From positions 186,001 through 250,000 of the forward strand of contig NZ_CABVIY010000001.1 in the NCBI RefSeq assembly GCF_902498195.1: a stretch of 64,000 bases of DNA. The letters run 5' to 3'. Numbering within the stretch: the first letter of the stretch is position 1; each line of letters begins with the position of its first letter. Position numbers and translations under genes: made by a program. The notes beneath the pieces are model-generated. The model did not search any database. It saw only the letters and a program-made list of their open reading frames with translations, and was not told the origin of the DNA. Shown here in pieces: positions 39,784-48,964 of the stretch. This DNA comes from Pseudomonas fluorescens (lineage in GTDB: Bacteria > Pseudomonadota > Gammaproteobacteria > Pseudomonadales > Pseudomonadaceae).

Positions 39784-40488
39784 ATGGGCGCACAGTGGAA
39801 GGTTAAACACAAAGAAGCGGCAGCCAATGCCAAGGGCAAGATCTTCGGCAAACTGGTGAAGGAAATCACCATTGCTGCGCGCAACGGTGCTGATATCACC
39901 ACCAACGCACACCTGCGCCTGGTGGTCGAACAGGCCAAGAAAGCGTCGATGCCCAAGGAAACCCTGGATCGCGCCATCAAGAAGGGCGCGGGCCTGCTGG
40001 GCGAAACCGTGCAATACCATCGCGTGACCTATGAAGGTTTTGCCCCGCATCAGGTGCCGCTGATCGTGGAGTGCGTGACCGACAACATCAACCGCACTGT
40101 CGCTGAAATCCGCGTTGCCTTCCGCAAGGGCCAATTGGGCGCTTCCGGCTCCGTGGCCTGGGATTTCAACCACGTCGGCATGATCGAAGCCTCGCCGGAC
40201 ACCCCGGATGCCGATCCGGAAATGGCCGCCATCGAAGCCGGTGCCCAGGATTTCGAGCCCGGTGAAGACGGCGCGACCCTGTTCCTGACCGAGCCAACGG
40301 ACCTTGATGCGGTACAGAAAGCCCTGCCTGAGCAAGGGTTCACCGTGTTGTCGGCCAAGCTGGGCTATCAGCCGAAAAACCCGGTCAGCGGCCTGAGCGA
40401 CGAGCAGATGGCTGAAGTCGAAGCCTTCCTTGAAGGTCTCGATAACCATGACGACGTGCAGGACATGTTTGTCGGGTTGGCGGGTTAA
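39784..40488 (+). CDS. yebC: YebC/PmpR-family transcription or translation factor
   Basis: A 234-residue protein with the family N-terminus [20 protein letters not shown] and conserved central motifs ([16 protein letters not shown]). YebC-type proteins were described as transcriptional regulators (PmpR in P. aeruginosa), and some act on ribosomes stalled at proline stretches. It is a single gene with an RBS at GAGAGTGAG and is followed by a REP pair. Confidence 0.9.
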   Translation: MGAQWKVKHKEAAANAKGKIFGKLVKEITIAARNGADITTNAHLRLVVEQAKKASMPKETLDRAIKKGAGLLGETVQYHRVTYEGFAPHQVPLIVECVTDNINRTVAEIRVAFRKGQLGASGSVAWDFNHVGMIEASPDTPDADPEMAAIEAGAQDFEPGEDGATLFLTEPTDLDAVQKALPEQGFTVLSAKLGYQPKNPVSGLSDEQMAEVEAFLEGLDNHDDVQDMFVGLAG

Positions 40489-40497
40489 ACATCAAAA

Positions 40498-40565
40498 GAT
40501 CGCAGCCTCCGGCAGCTCCTACAGGGTTACGCGCACACCTGTAGGAGCTGCCGGAGGCTGCGATC
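40498..40565. repeat. REP pair (REPIN), family B
   Basis: Perfect inverted copies of the 25-base REP with CCGGAGG core at 40498-40522 and 40541-40565, between convergent genes. Confidence 0.92.
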
Positions 40566-40571
40566 TGTTAT

Positions 40572-41879
40572 TTACGCCTGTAATTCCAATACCTGAACGA
40601 TCTCGCTGAACCCCGGCCGCGCCAGCACATCCGGCTGGCAGCAGCGCTGTTGCAGCGCCTCCAGTTGAACACGCTGTCCATCGGCCAGCCCCGAATCAAT
40701 CCGCTCCAGCAACTCCCCCAGCAGAATCCCGAACGCCCTCACCTCGATCCGCTGCAATGCACGGCTTTCAAGGCTGTCCGCCATGGCATGGAAAGACGCC
40801 GCGCCGAAGTCGCCCAGCAGGCAAGCGCCGTGCTCGTTGAACAGAATATTGTGGCCATAGAGGTCGCCGTGGGTGATGCCCTGGCGGTGCAAATGCCCGG
40901 CCACCGAAGCGATGCCTCGGGCAATAGCCAGGGCGACACCGGCACTGTAGCGCGTGTCGTCGGCATAGATGTCGCGGCTGCAGGACGCCAGGCTTGGCAA
41001 TCCGGCGAGGTTGCGAAAGTCCGGTTCGATCAGTTGCATCACCAGCCCGGCGGTGTGCTGCGGATGATCGACAATCCGGCCTTCAACGCGAATCAGGTTG
41101 GGGTGAAGGCCGGCGGTGATGCAGGCGTTCATTTCGTGCAGCGGCGAGCCGTCGCTGGTCATTTCGCCTTTGTAGAGTTTGACGGCGACGGGTGAGACGG
41201 GTCGTCCCGGTTGCGCCCAGCTGGCCCGATGGATCACGCCCGAAGCGCCTTGGCCCAGTTGCTGTTCCAGCCGCAGCTGCGACCAGGGGATGCTCGCCGT
41301 CGGTTCAAGGGTGGCTTCGGTTTCCAGCGGGTTACCGGCGTAGGCCAGCCAGGCCAGGCTCGGCAGTGACAGCAGCCATTGCGGCAGTTCGGTCAGGCGG
41401 TTGGCGGCGAGGCGGATCAGTTCGAGTCGATGGCCATTGCGCAGGCTCTCGGGCAAGCCTTGCAAGCGGTTGCCCGCGAGCATGAGTTTTTGCAGGTGCG
41501 GGCGTTCACCCAGTTCGGTCGGCAGGGATTCGATTCGGTTGTCGGTGAGGATCAGCCAGCGCAGCAGCGGCGGCAATGCTTCACCCGGTACGTGCTGGAT
41601 GCGGTTGGCCTTGAAGCCGACCATGCTCAGCGCCGCGCAGCGGCCGATGCAGGCGGGCAGTTCGGTGAACCGGTTATCGGAGCAGAACAACACGCGCAGG
41701 CGAGTCAGGCGATGCAGGTCGTCGGGCAGGCTGCTCAGGGCATTGCCGCTGAGGTTGAGCACTTCCAGGGAGTCGGCCAGGTCGAAGATTTCCCGGGGGA
41801 ACTCGGTCAGGCCGCAACTCAGGTCCAGGCGCGTGATGCCTGCCAGTGAGCCGGCGCGCAGTTGTGCGAGGGTGTGCAT
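40572..41879 (-). CDS. Leucine-rich-repeat protein kinase
   Basis: A 435-residue fusion. Residues 15-185 hold about seven LRRs (for example LEVLNLSGNALSSLPDDL). Residues 203-433 form a eukaryotic-type kinase: glycine loop GQGASG (209-214), Lys234 in VAVKLY, Glu249 in helix C, catalytic HGD (337-339, HRD in most kinases) with Asn344, and DFG at 357-359. All residues needed for phosphotransfer are present. There is no signal or membrane helix, so it is cytosolic. Substrates are unknown. It could be a signalling kinase or a secreted effector, but no secretion genes are adjacent. Confidence 0.9.
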   Translation of the reverse strand: MHTLAQLRAGSLAGITRLDLSCGLTEFPREIFDLADSLEVLNLSGNALSSLPDDLHRLTRLRVLFCSDNRFTELPACIGRCAALSMVGFKANRIQHVPGEALPPLLRWLILTDNRIESLPTELGERPHLQKLMLAGNRLQGLPESLRNGHRLELIRLAANRLTELPQWLLSLPSLAWLAYAGNPLETEATLEPTASIPWSQLRLEQQLGQGASGVIHRASWAQPGRPVSPVAVKLYKGEMTSDGSPLHEMNACITAGLHPNLIRVEGRIVDHPQHTAGLVMQLIEPDFRNLAGLPSLASCSRDIYADDTRYSAGVALAIARGIASVAGHLHRQGITHGDLYGHNILFNEHGACLLGDFGAASFHAMADSLESRALQRIEVRAFGILLGELLERIDSGLADGQRVQLEALQQRCCQPDVLARPGFSEIVQVLELQA

Positions 41880-41950
41880 GAGCGGAGTTCGCTATCGATT
41901 CAAGAATGGGCGGCATGATAGCGGGTGACTGTGTTGCCTGTCAGGGCGCC

Positions 41951-42031
41951 TTCGCGAGCAAGCCCGCTCCCACAGTTAACCGCGTTCTTTCAAACGACTC
42001 GGTCTACTGTGGGAGCGGGCTCGCTCGCGAA
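41951..42031. repeat. REP pair (REPIN), family A
   Basis: Inverted copies at 41951-41973 and 42009-42031 (the right one with a T-to-C change), between the kinase and zapE genes. Confidence 0.9.
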
Positions 42032-42055
42032 GAGGCGTTCAACCACACCAGAAAA

Positions 42056-43174
42056 CTAAGCTTCTCGCACCTCGACCAACTGCCCCAACCGGCTGCGCGT
42101 GCGCGCCAGGTCAATGGCATCGCCACCCAGGCTTTCGCGCAACGAACGCTGCCCGAGCAGGATCAGGTGCTTGTCCTGGTCGTACAAGACGTCCACCAGA
42201 TTGATGAAGCGCTGCTGGGCGGCAATCGAGCAGTCGGCCAGGCTGGGCAGTTCGTCGATGATCCAGTGATCGAAGCGCCGGCACAGTTCCAGGTAATCCA
42301 TGACCGCCGTGGGGTGGTCGCACAGGTCGCTGAAGGTGAAGCCGATGGTGCGCCCCTCACAGTAGCGGGCGGGCAGATGGCGCGTGCCGACCGGCAGGGC
42401 GATGGCCGGCGCGTCGGCGGCGGGCAGGTTCGAGGCACGTCGCTGCGCCTGGGTGGCGGGCCACACATACAAGCCCTGGGTGAACAGTTGCTGCGCGTGG
42501 GTTCTGGCCTGACTGCGATAGTCATGGGGGCCGCCGACTTCCATCACCTGCATGCGCGCATTGATCAGGTCGATCACCGGTTTGAAGCGCGCGTGGTACA
42601 GCGGATTGGGCAGCAGGCCTTCCGGCGGGTAATTGGAGGTCACCAGCAACAGGATGCCGCGGCGGAACAGGGCCTTGAACAGCCGCGTGATCAACATCGC
42701 ATCGCCGATGTCGTGGACGTGGAACTCGTCGAAGCACAGCACCCGGCAATCGCTGAGCAATTCATCGAGGGTGGTCGCCAGCGCATCCGGTTGATCGCGA
42801 TGACGGAACATCCCCTGGTGCAACCGGGCAAAGAATTCGTGGAAGTGCAGGCGCTGTTTTTCCGCCAGGGGGATGGCCTGGAAAAAGCCGTCGAGCAGCC
42901 AGCTCTTGCCCCGGCCCACGGCGCCATGCAGGTAAAGACCCGGCAGGGTTTTCGCCCCGACCCCCTGCAGCGTCATGGCGTGCTGCGCCATGCAGTCGAT
43001 CACGCGTTGCTGGCTGTGGCTGAGGGTGTAGCCCTGGGAATGAGCCTTGTGATGAAAGTAGTCATGGATGACCCGGCCATTCGGCGTGCCGGGGTTCGAT
43101 GCCTTGCCAAAGAGACGGCGCAACGATGACCAGCGCGGTGCGAGTCGCGAACGGTTGGGCGGTCGAACGGCCAC
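42056..43174 (-). CDS. zapE: ZapE/AFG1-family ATPase
   Basis: A 372-residue P-loop ATPase: Walker A GAVGRGKS (84-91) and Walker B CFDEF with Asp149-Glu150. The C-terminal SDLCDHPTAVMDYLELC is typical of ZapE/LACE1. E. coli ZapE acts at the Z-ring in late division. Many pseudomonads carry more than one family member, and this one may be the accessory copy, so the symbol is tentative. Confidence 0.83.
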   Translation of the reverse strand: MAVRPPNRSRLAPRWSSLRRLFGKASNPGTPNGRVIHDYFHHKAHSQGYTLSHSQQRVIDCMAQHAMTLQGVGAKTLPGLYLHGAVGRGKSWLLDGFFQAIPLAEKQRLHFHEFFARLHQGMFRHRDQPDALATTLDELLSDCRVLCFDEFHVHDIGDAMLITRLFKALFRRGILLLVTSNYPPEGLLPNPLYHARFKPVIDLINARMQVMEVGGPHDYRSQARTHAQQLFTQGLYVWPATQAQRRASNLPAADAPAIALPVGTRHLPARYCEGRTIGFTFSDLCDHPTAVMDYLELCRRFDHWIIDELPSLADCSIAAQQRFINLVDVLYDQDKHLILLGQRSLRESLGGDAIDLARTRSRLGQLVEVREA

Positions 43175-43457
43175 TGTGATGTCACCCCGTAATCTTCAGG
43201 CAGGCTCCCCGAGCCACAGCGGCCAGTTTAACCAAAAGGGGCAATTTGCTTCCAGTTGTGTCGACGAGGGCGAGGGATTGTTAGACAGAATACTGCGGTG
43301 TGTACAGCTTATTGCCCGTTGCAATCCGAGTGTTTTCCGGTAATGGCCATACGAAATCACTGCTTTTGTACGGATCCAATTTTGACGTGCGACTGGCGAT
43401 ATTTCGATGTCTTGCTAATCTTTTTTTCACAAGACCTCCCTCAAAAGGAATGGGGCC

Positions 43458-43985
43458 GTGAATGGACATGTGGCAGTGGCAGTCTTGGGCGTAGGGCTTT
43501 GTGCATCGGTGTCGGCCGCTGATCTGCTGGTGCAGGTGCGGGTCGACGTGCAGCGTGGCTGTCAATTGGTCGGGCAACAACGCAGCGCCGGCGGCGAGCA
43601 ACTGGGCATGCTGGATTTCGGCAGCAGCGCGCGCCTGGATGATCGTACCGGGCCGCTGGGGGCGGCCCTGATGAACGAGCGCTTGCCACGGCTCGAATGC
43701 AACCCCGATACCCCTTATCAATTACGCGTCGATGGCGGCCTGCACGGTGGCGTCGGCGACGTGCGCTACATGGCGGGCGACGCCGAACACAGCAAACCCA
43801 TTCCGTATCGCCTCTACCAGGACCCGGCCCGGCGCATTCCGCTGGCGGTGGATGTGCCGGTGAGCGGTCGCGTGCCCGATAGCGGCTCGGTGGATTTGCC
43901 GTTGTATGCCCGCATCGAGCCCCTGGCGGAGATTCCCCGGGTCAGCCGTTATTCGGACCTGGTGAAGGTGACCCTGACCTGGTAA
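43458..43985 (+). CDS. Spore-coat-U (SCPU) domain pilin, first gene of Csu-type cluster
   Basis: A 175-residue secreted protein, GTG start at 43458 after AAAAGGA, with a short signal peptide (cleavage near VSA-AD). The SCPU fold shows QLGMLDFGSSARL, LRVDGGLHG and a final beta strand ending DLVKVTLTW. It is one of four consecutive SCPU genes, and together with chaperone, usher and tip they encode an archaic (Csu) pilus used in biofilm attachment. It is the most diverged of the four and may be a minor or adaptor subunit. Confidence 0.85.
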   Translation: MNGHVAVAVLGVGLCASVSAADLLVQVRVDVQRGCQLVGQQRSAGGEQLGMLDFGSSARLDDRTGPLGAALMNERLPRLECNPDTPYQLRVDGGLHGGVGDVRYMAGDAEHSKPIPYRLYQDPARRIPLAVDVPVSGRVPDSGSVDLPLYARIEPLAEIPRVSRYSDLVKVTLTW

Positions 43986-44081
43986 GCGCAACAGCAACAG
44001 GCAACCTGGCGGATCCGGGTTGTGCAAGGAAGGGGGCGTTCGCGAACGAACGACCGTGTGTTTGATCCTGAAGGAATTGGG

Positions 44082-44621
44082 ATGGGTGTGATGACAAGGT
44101 TCTGGATGGTTTTCGCCGTGGGAACGCTGGTGCTGTCGAGCGGTATCGCGCAGGCGGCCGTCAGCGGGCAGATCCAGGCCCGGCTGACGCTGATCGCCGG
44201 TTGCGAAGTGAGCAACGCTGCCAGTCCGGGCGTTCCGCTCAGCGAGTTCGGCACGCTGGATTTCGGCCAGCAAGGGCCGACCTGGAACAACCCGATCAGG
44301 GCCAGTCTCAGTGATGAAGCCAGCGGCAAGTTGAACGTGGCCTGCAATCCCTCGGTCACCGGTTTCACCGTCACCATCGATGGCGGCAGCCATGGCGACG
44401 GCACCACCCGACGCCTGAGCAACGGTAGCCAGACCATTGCCTATCAATTGTTCCTCGATGCTTCCGGCAACCAGCGTTACAGCATCGGCCAACATCACAA
44501 TTTCGCTGTCACCAGCGGGGCGCAGATACCGATCCCGGTATTCGGCTCGGTGGTGGCGAACACCCGCGCGTTACCGGCTGGTGTCTACACCGACACCCTG
44601 ACGGTCACGCTCGACTGGTAA
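44082..44621 (+). CDS. SCPU-domain pilin, CsuA/B-like (likely major subunit)
   Basis: A 179-residue secreted subunit starting at 44082 after AAGGA. The signal peptide is cleaved near AQA-AV. The mature start AVSGQIQARLTLIAGCEV and the FGTLDFGQQGPTWNN block closely resemble Acinetobacter CsuA/B, the polymer-forming subunit. The final strand YTDTLTVTLDW is the donor/acceptor groove edge. The two Cys that form the pilin disulfide are present. Confidence 0.87.
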   Translation: MGVMTRFWMVFAVGTLVLSSGIAQAAVSGQIQARLTLIAGCEVSNAASPGVPLSEFGTLDFGQQGPTWNNPIRASLSDEASGKLNVACNPSVTGFTVTIDGGSHGDGTTRRLSNGSQTIAYQLFLDASGNQRYSIGQHHNFAVTSGAQIPIPVFGSVVANTRALPAGVYTDTLTVTLDW

Positions 44622-44641
44622 CCCCGTAGAGGAAGGACACC

Positions 44642-45178
44642 ATGCGTACGTTTGCATCAAGGATAGGTTTGTCATTGCTTGGCCTGACCCTGGCGTCCGG
44701 CGCCCAGGCAGCCACCACGGTCACCGGCCAGATCACCTCCAGCCTGGTCCTGACCAGCAGTTGTCAGGTCAACGGGTCCAGCGGTGCTACGGGCCTGAAC
44801 TTCGGTGCCTTGAATTTCGGCACCGACAACACCCAGTTCACCACCGCCAATGGACAGGTGCTGGGCGGTGGCGGCGGCGCGCTGTCGATTCTGTGCTCCA
44901 GCGGCACCACGCCAACGGTCAAGGTGCGTGCTGGCGCCCACGACGGACAATCGCCGGGCGGCACCCGGGCGCTGTACGACGGTGTCGCCAACTATGTGCC
45001 GTACGACTTGTACACCGACGCGGGACACTCGCAGATCCTGGCCATTGACGGGGTGATCAACCTCGCGGCCAGCACCGGTGAGGCGCAGACCGTGAACATC
45101 TACGGTCAGGCGGTGGGCAAGGCCGGTCTGCCAGCGGGCACCTACACCGACACCATTTCCGTTGAACTGACGTTCTAG
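44642..45178 (+). CDS. SCPU-domain pilin subunit
   Basis: A 178-residue secreted subunit, 20 bases after the previous gene, signal cleaved near AQA-AT. The mature protein has TTVTGQITSSLVLTSSC and a Gly-rich loop (LGGGGGALSIL) not seen in its neighbours. The last strand YTDTISVELTF fits the family. It is probably a minor or structural subunit. Confidence 0.87.
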   Translation: MRTFASRIGLSLLGLTLASGAQAATTVTGQITSSLVLTSSCQVNGSSGATGLNFGALNFGTDNTQFTTANGQVLGGGGGALSILCSSGTTPTVKVRAGAHDGQSPGGTRALYDGVANYVPYDLYTDAGHSQILAIDGVINLAASTGEAQTVNIYGQAVGKAGLPAGTYTDTISVELTF

Positions 45179-45182
45179 CGCC

Positions 45183-45683
45183 ATGGCCCGACATGGCCGG
45201 GCGGCGCTGCTCCTGCTGTGTGCGGGCTGCGTGCCGTTGCCGCTGGCGGCGGTGACCAGCCAGAGCTTCCAGGTCAGCGCCACCGTGACGCCCGGGTGCC
45301 TGGTGGTCGGCGGGGTGTCCAGTTACGGCAGCCTGAACTTCGGCAGTCGCCCGGCCCAGGCCACCGGCACGGTGCAGGTGGCGCTGACTGGCGGCGTGCA
45401 GTTGCAATGCACGCCGGGCGTGACGCTGAACATGAGTGTCGATGGCGGTCAGTACAACAGCGGCGGGCGACACCTGCAGCTCACCACCGGCAGCAACCGG
45501 TTGGCGTACCAGCTGTTTCGCGACGCGGCGTTCAGCCAGAGCCTGGGAATCGGGCAGAGCGTGGCGGTGTCGTACAGCAACGCGAACAACATCAGCCTGC
45601 CGATTTACGGTCAGGTGCAGTTACCGGGCAATCAGCCCGTGGGGACCTACAGCGACGTACTGCAAGTGCAGCTGTCGTGGTAA
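45183..45683 (+). CDS. SCPU-domain pilin subunit
   Basis: A 166-residue secreted subunit that starts 4 bases after the upstream stop, so translation may be coupled. A signal peptide precedes AVTSQSFQVSATVTPGC. The core has SYGSLNFGSRP and ends YSDVLQVQLSW. It completes the four-pilin set. Confidence 0.87.
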   Translation: MARHGRAALLLLCAGCVPLPLAAVTSQSFQVSATVTPGCLVVGGVSSYGSLNFGSRPAQATGTVQVALTGGVQLQCTPGVTLNMSVDGGQYNSGGRHLQLTTGSNRLAYQLFRDAAFSQSLGIGQSVAVSYSNANNISLPIYGQVQLPGNQPVGTYSDVLQVQLSW

Positions 45684-45725
45684 CGGGGCGAACGGATCAG
45701 GCCCGACGGGCATAAGGAGTGGGAC

Positions 45726-46514
45726 ATGAGTTCACCATCGCAACGGCCTTCGGTCGTACGTCACGCGTTGCTGGCCCTGCTGTGGCTGGGGGCGGCCAAG
45801 GTGCAGGCGGCGAGTTCGGTGCTGATCTGGCCGATCGATCCGGTGTTGGAGGCCGATCAACAGGCCAGCGCCCTGTGGCTGGAAAATCGCGGGAACGAGA
45901 CCGCCAATCTGCAAATCCGGGTGTTTGCCTGGAGCCAGAGCGGCTTCAGCGATCAATACCAGAACCAGCGCGACGTGATCGGCAGCCCGCCGGTGGCGAA
46001 GATCGAGCCGGGCCAGAAACAACTGGTGCGCCTGACCCGCACCCGGGACATCCCGCCGGGGCAGGAGCTGGCCTACCGCATCATCATCGATGAAATTCCT
46101 TCGGCCAGGCCACCCGAGGCCGACGACGGCAAGACCGCGGCGGCCATTCGTTTCCAGATGCGCTATTCGGTGCCGCTGTTTGCCTATGGCGCGGGGCTGT
46201 GGAGCAAGGAAGACACCACCCGCCCGCGCGATCCGAAAGGCGTTGGCCTGCCGGACCTGAGCTGGCGCACGGTGGCGGTGGACGGGCGTCCCTATGTCGA
46301 GGTGCGCAACCAGGGAGCGGTGCACGCGCGCCTGACCGATGTGGCACTCAAGCAGGGCAGCCAGAGCAAACCGCTGGTGGACGGATTGCTGGGGTATGTG
46401 TTGCCCGGCGCGATCATGCGCTGGCCCGCGCCCGGCCCGGTGGCTGGCGACCCGGCGCTGCAGGTGCGGGTCAATGGCGGGCCACAGGTGCAGAGCATTC
46501 CACCGGCAAAATGA
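45726..46514 (+). CDS. Periplasmic pilus chaperone (CsuC-like)
   Basis: A 262-residue protein with a signal peptide (cleavage near VQA-AS) and the two immunoglobulin-like domains of PapD-type chaperones. The subunit-binding region is VLIWPIDPVLEADQQASALW, and the F1-G1 strand EPGQKQLVRLTRT supplies donor residues. It folds SCPU subunits in the periplasm and delivers them to the usher just downstream. Confidence 0.9.
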   Translation: MSSPSQRPSVVRHALLALLWLGAAKVQAASSVLIWPIDPVLEADQQASALWLENRGNETANLQIRVFAWSQSGFSDQYQNQRDVIGSPPVAKIEPGQKQLVRLTRTRDIPPGQELAYRIIIDEIPSARPPEADDGKTAAAIRFQMRYSVPLFAYGAGLWSKEDTTRPRDPKGVGLPDLSWRTVAVDGRPYVEVRNQGAVHARLTDVALKQGSQSKPLVDGLLGYVLPGAIMRWPAPGPVAGDPALQVRVNGGPQVQSIPPAK

Positions 46515-46530
46515 ACAAGCGTTTTTATCT

Positions 46531-46555
46531 GTAGGCGCTGGCGCAGGCTGCGATC
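46531..46555. repeat. Single REP, family B
   Basis: One unpaired copy of the family-B REP (GTAGGCGCTGGCGCAGGCTG plus CGATC), between the chaperone and usher genes. It lies inside the operon and could lower downstream expression. Confidence 0.75.
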
Positions 46556-46606
46556 GTTACCGGCGGCACACGGAGGTAATTGTCCATTGACGGACGTACA
46601 GCGGTA

Positions 46607-48964
46607 ATGAGCCAGGGTAAGGCTCGCAGTTTGCAGCGTCCGTGGTGGGTCGTTGGCTGTGTCTGTTGCCTGGCACTCATTCATCATGCGCAGGCCGGCG
46701 ATCTGCCGCCTCCGCCCAGTGGCATGGAGGCGGTGGCCGATGCGCAGTTGTTTCTGGAATTGGTGGTCAACCAGATGAACACCGGACGGGTCGTGGCGGT
46801 CGAGCAGCGCAACGGGCAGTTCTTCGTGCCCGCCAGCGCGTTGCGTGAAACCGGCATGAAACTGCCACAGGACATCGGCGCCGAAGTCGGCCTCGACAGC
46901 CTGCCGGGCCTGCACAGCGAGTACGACAGTCACGCACAGCGCCTGTTGCTGGACGTGCCGCCAGACTGGCTGCCCGAGCAGTTTGTCGGCCGTCGCGAAG
47001 TGTATCCGCGCACCCCGGCCCTGAGCAGTTTCGGCGCCTTGCTCAACTATGGCCTGTACCTCAACGACACCGATGACGCCGGCACCTACCTGGCGGCGTG
47101 GAATGAAGTGCGGCTGTTCGACGGCTGGGGCACGCTGTCCAATACCGGGCAATATCGTCGCACCTTGTCCGGTGGTGAACTCAACACGCTGAACAATGGC
47201 TACCTGCGCTACGACACCACCTGGCGTTACTCCGACGATGATCGGCTGCTGACCTACGAGGCTGGCGACCTGGTCAGCGGTGCCTTGCCCTGGAGCAGTT
47301 CGGTGCGCCTGGGCGGTGTGCAATGGTCGCGGGACTTCGGCGTGCGTCCGGACCTGGTGACGTACCCCTTGCCGCAGTTTGCCGGTGAAGCGGCCGTGCC
47401 GTCCTCGGTGGACCTGTTCATCAACGGCTACAAATCCAGCAGCGCCGATTTGCAGCCCGGTCCTTACACGTTGACCAATATTCCGTTCATTAACGGCGCC
47501 GGCGAAGCCGTGGTGGTCACCACCGACGCACTGGGGCGACAGGTGTCGACCACGGTGCCGTTCTACGTCACCAGCAGTTTGCTGCAAAAAGGCCTGTCGG
47601 ACTTTTCCGTGGCGGCGGGCACCTTGCGCCAGGACTACGGCTTGCGCGATTTCAGTTACGGCCCCGGTGTCACCTCCGGCAGCCTGCGCTACGGCCTGAG
47701 TGACAACTTCACTGTGGAAAGCCACGCCGAAGCCTCCGATTCCCTGACCCTCGGCGGCGTCGGCGGCAATGTGCGCCTGGGCAATTTCGGGGTGCTCAAC
47801 AGTGCCGTCAGCCAAAGCCGTTTCGACGGCCAAAGCGGGCAACAACTGAGCCTCGGTTATCAGTACAGCAGCCAGCGCTACAGTTTTTCCTGGCAGCGCC
47901 TGCAACGGCGTGATCAATACGCCGACCTGACCGTGATCGACAGCGCCTTCACCACCCTGAGCAAGCGCAGCGAGCAGGCGACGCTGAGCCTCAACCTCGA
48001 TACCTGGGGCAGCCTGGGCGCCGGGTACTTCGACGTGCGCGCCGCGGACGATTCGCGTACCCGCCTGCTCAACCTGACGTGGAGCAAACCCTTGTGGCGC
48101 AGCAGCAGTTTCTACCTGTCGGCCAACCGCGAGATCGGCGACAGCAACTGGGCGGTGCAGGCGCAACTGGTGATTCCGTTCGACCTGCGCGGCAGCCTGG
48201 CGATCAGCAGCGAACGCAGCAAGACCGGGCAGACCCGGCAGCGGGTCAACTACAGCCGCGCCGTGCCAACCGAGGGCGGGGTGGGCTTCAACCTCGGTTA
48301 CGCCAAGGGTGACGGGCCGGATTATCGCCAGGCCGACCTGACCTGGCGCCTGCAATCGGTGCAGTTGCAGGCGGGCGTCTACGGCACCCGCGATGCCCAG
48401 ACCCGCTGGGCCGATGCCAGCGGGTCGCTGGTGTGGATGGACCGCCAGGTGTTCGCCGCCAATCGCATCGACGATGCCTTTGTGGTGGTCAGCACCGAGG
48501 GCTACGCCGACATCCCGGTGCGCTACGAGAACCAGCAGGTCGGCCAGACCGATCGCAACGGCCACCTGTTGGTGCCCTGGAGCAGCGCCTACTACCGTGG
48601 CAAATACGAAATCGACCCGCTCAACCTGCCGTCCAACGTGCGCAGCCCGAACGTCGAACAACGCATTGCGGTACGGCGGGGCAGCGGTTATCTGCTGGAG
48701 TTCCCGCTCAGCCGGGTGATCGCCGCGAGCATCGTGCTGGTGGATGCCCGGCAGCAGGAATTGCCCCTGGGCAGCGGCGTGGTGCATGAGCAGAGTGGCA
48801 CGCAGACCGTGGTCGGCTGGGACGGTCTGGTGTACCTGGAAAACCTGCAAGCCGACAACCGTTTGCAGGTAACCCTGGCCGATGGGAAAACCTGCCATGT
48901 GCAATTCTCTGTCGACATGAAGCAGGATCAGATTCCACTGATCGGGCCGTTGGTGTGCCGATGA
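46607..48964 (+). CDS. Outer-membrane usher (CsuD-like)
   Basis: About 785 residues. The signal peptide is WWVVGCVCCLALIHHAQA-GD, followed by the usher N-terminal domain, a 24-strand barrel with plug, and C-terminal domains. It secretes and assembles pilin subunits. The start is uncertain: 46607 is an ATG that gives a good signal peptide but has no clear ribosome site, while a strong GGAGGT at 46572 would fit an unusual ATT at 46586 or a too-close TTG at 46580. The 3' end overlaps the tip gene (ATGA). Confidence 0.88.
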   Translation: MSQGKARSLQRPWWVVGCVCCLALIHHAQAGDLPPPPSGMEAVADAQLFLELVVNQMNTGRVVAVEQRNGQFFVPASALRETGMKLPQDIGAEVGLDSLPGLHSEYDSHAQRLLLDVPPDWLPEQFVGRREVYPRTPALSSFGALLNYGLYLNDTDDAGTYLAAWNEVRLFDGWGTLSNTGQYRRTLSGGELNTLNNGYLRYDTTWRYSDDDRLLTYEAGDLVSGALPWSSSVRLGGVQWSRDFGVRPDLVTYPLPQFAGEAAVPSSVDLFINGYKSSSADLQPGPYTLTNIPFINGAGEAVVVTTDALGRQVSTTVPFYVTSSLLQKGLSDFSVAAGTLRQDYGLRDFSYGPGVTSGSLRYGLSDNFTVESHAEASDSLTLGGVGGNVRLGNFGVLNSAVSQSRFDGQSGQQLSLGYQYSSQRYSFSWQRLQRRDQYADLTVIDSAFTTLSKRSEQATLSLNLDTWGSLGAGYFDVRAADDSRTRLLNLTWSKPLWRSSSFYLSANREIGDSNWAVQAQLVIPFDLRGSLAISSERSKTGQTRQRVNYSRAVPTEGGVGFNLGYAKGDGPDYRQADLTWRLQSVQLQAGVYGTRDAQTRWADASGSLVWMDRQVFAANRIDDAFVVVSTEGYADIPVRYENQQVGQTDRNGHLLVPWSSAYYRGKYEIDPLNLPSNVRSPNVEQRIAVRRGSGYLLEFPLSRVIAASIVLVDARQQELPLGSGVVHEQSGTQTVVGWDGLVYLENLQADNRLQVTLADGKTCHVQFSVDMKQDQIPLIGPLVCR

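Noticed and set aside
46292..48904. An 870-residue open frame opposite the usher gene
   Set aside because: No family motifs, composition skewed to Gln/His/Arg typical of antisense frames.
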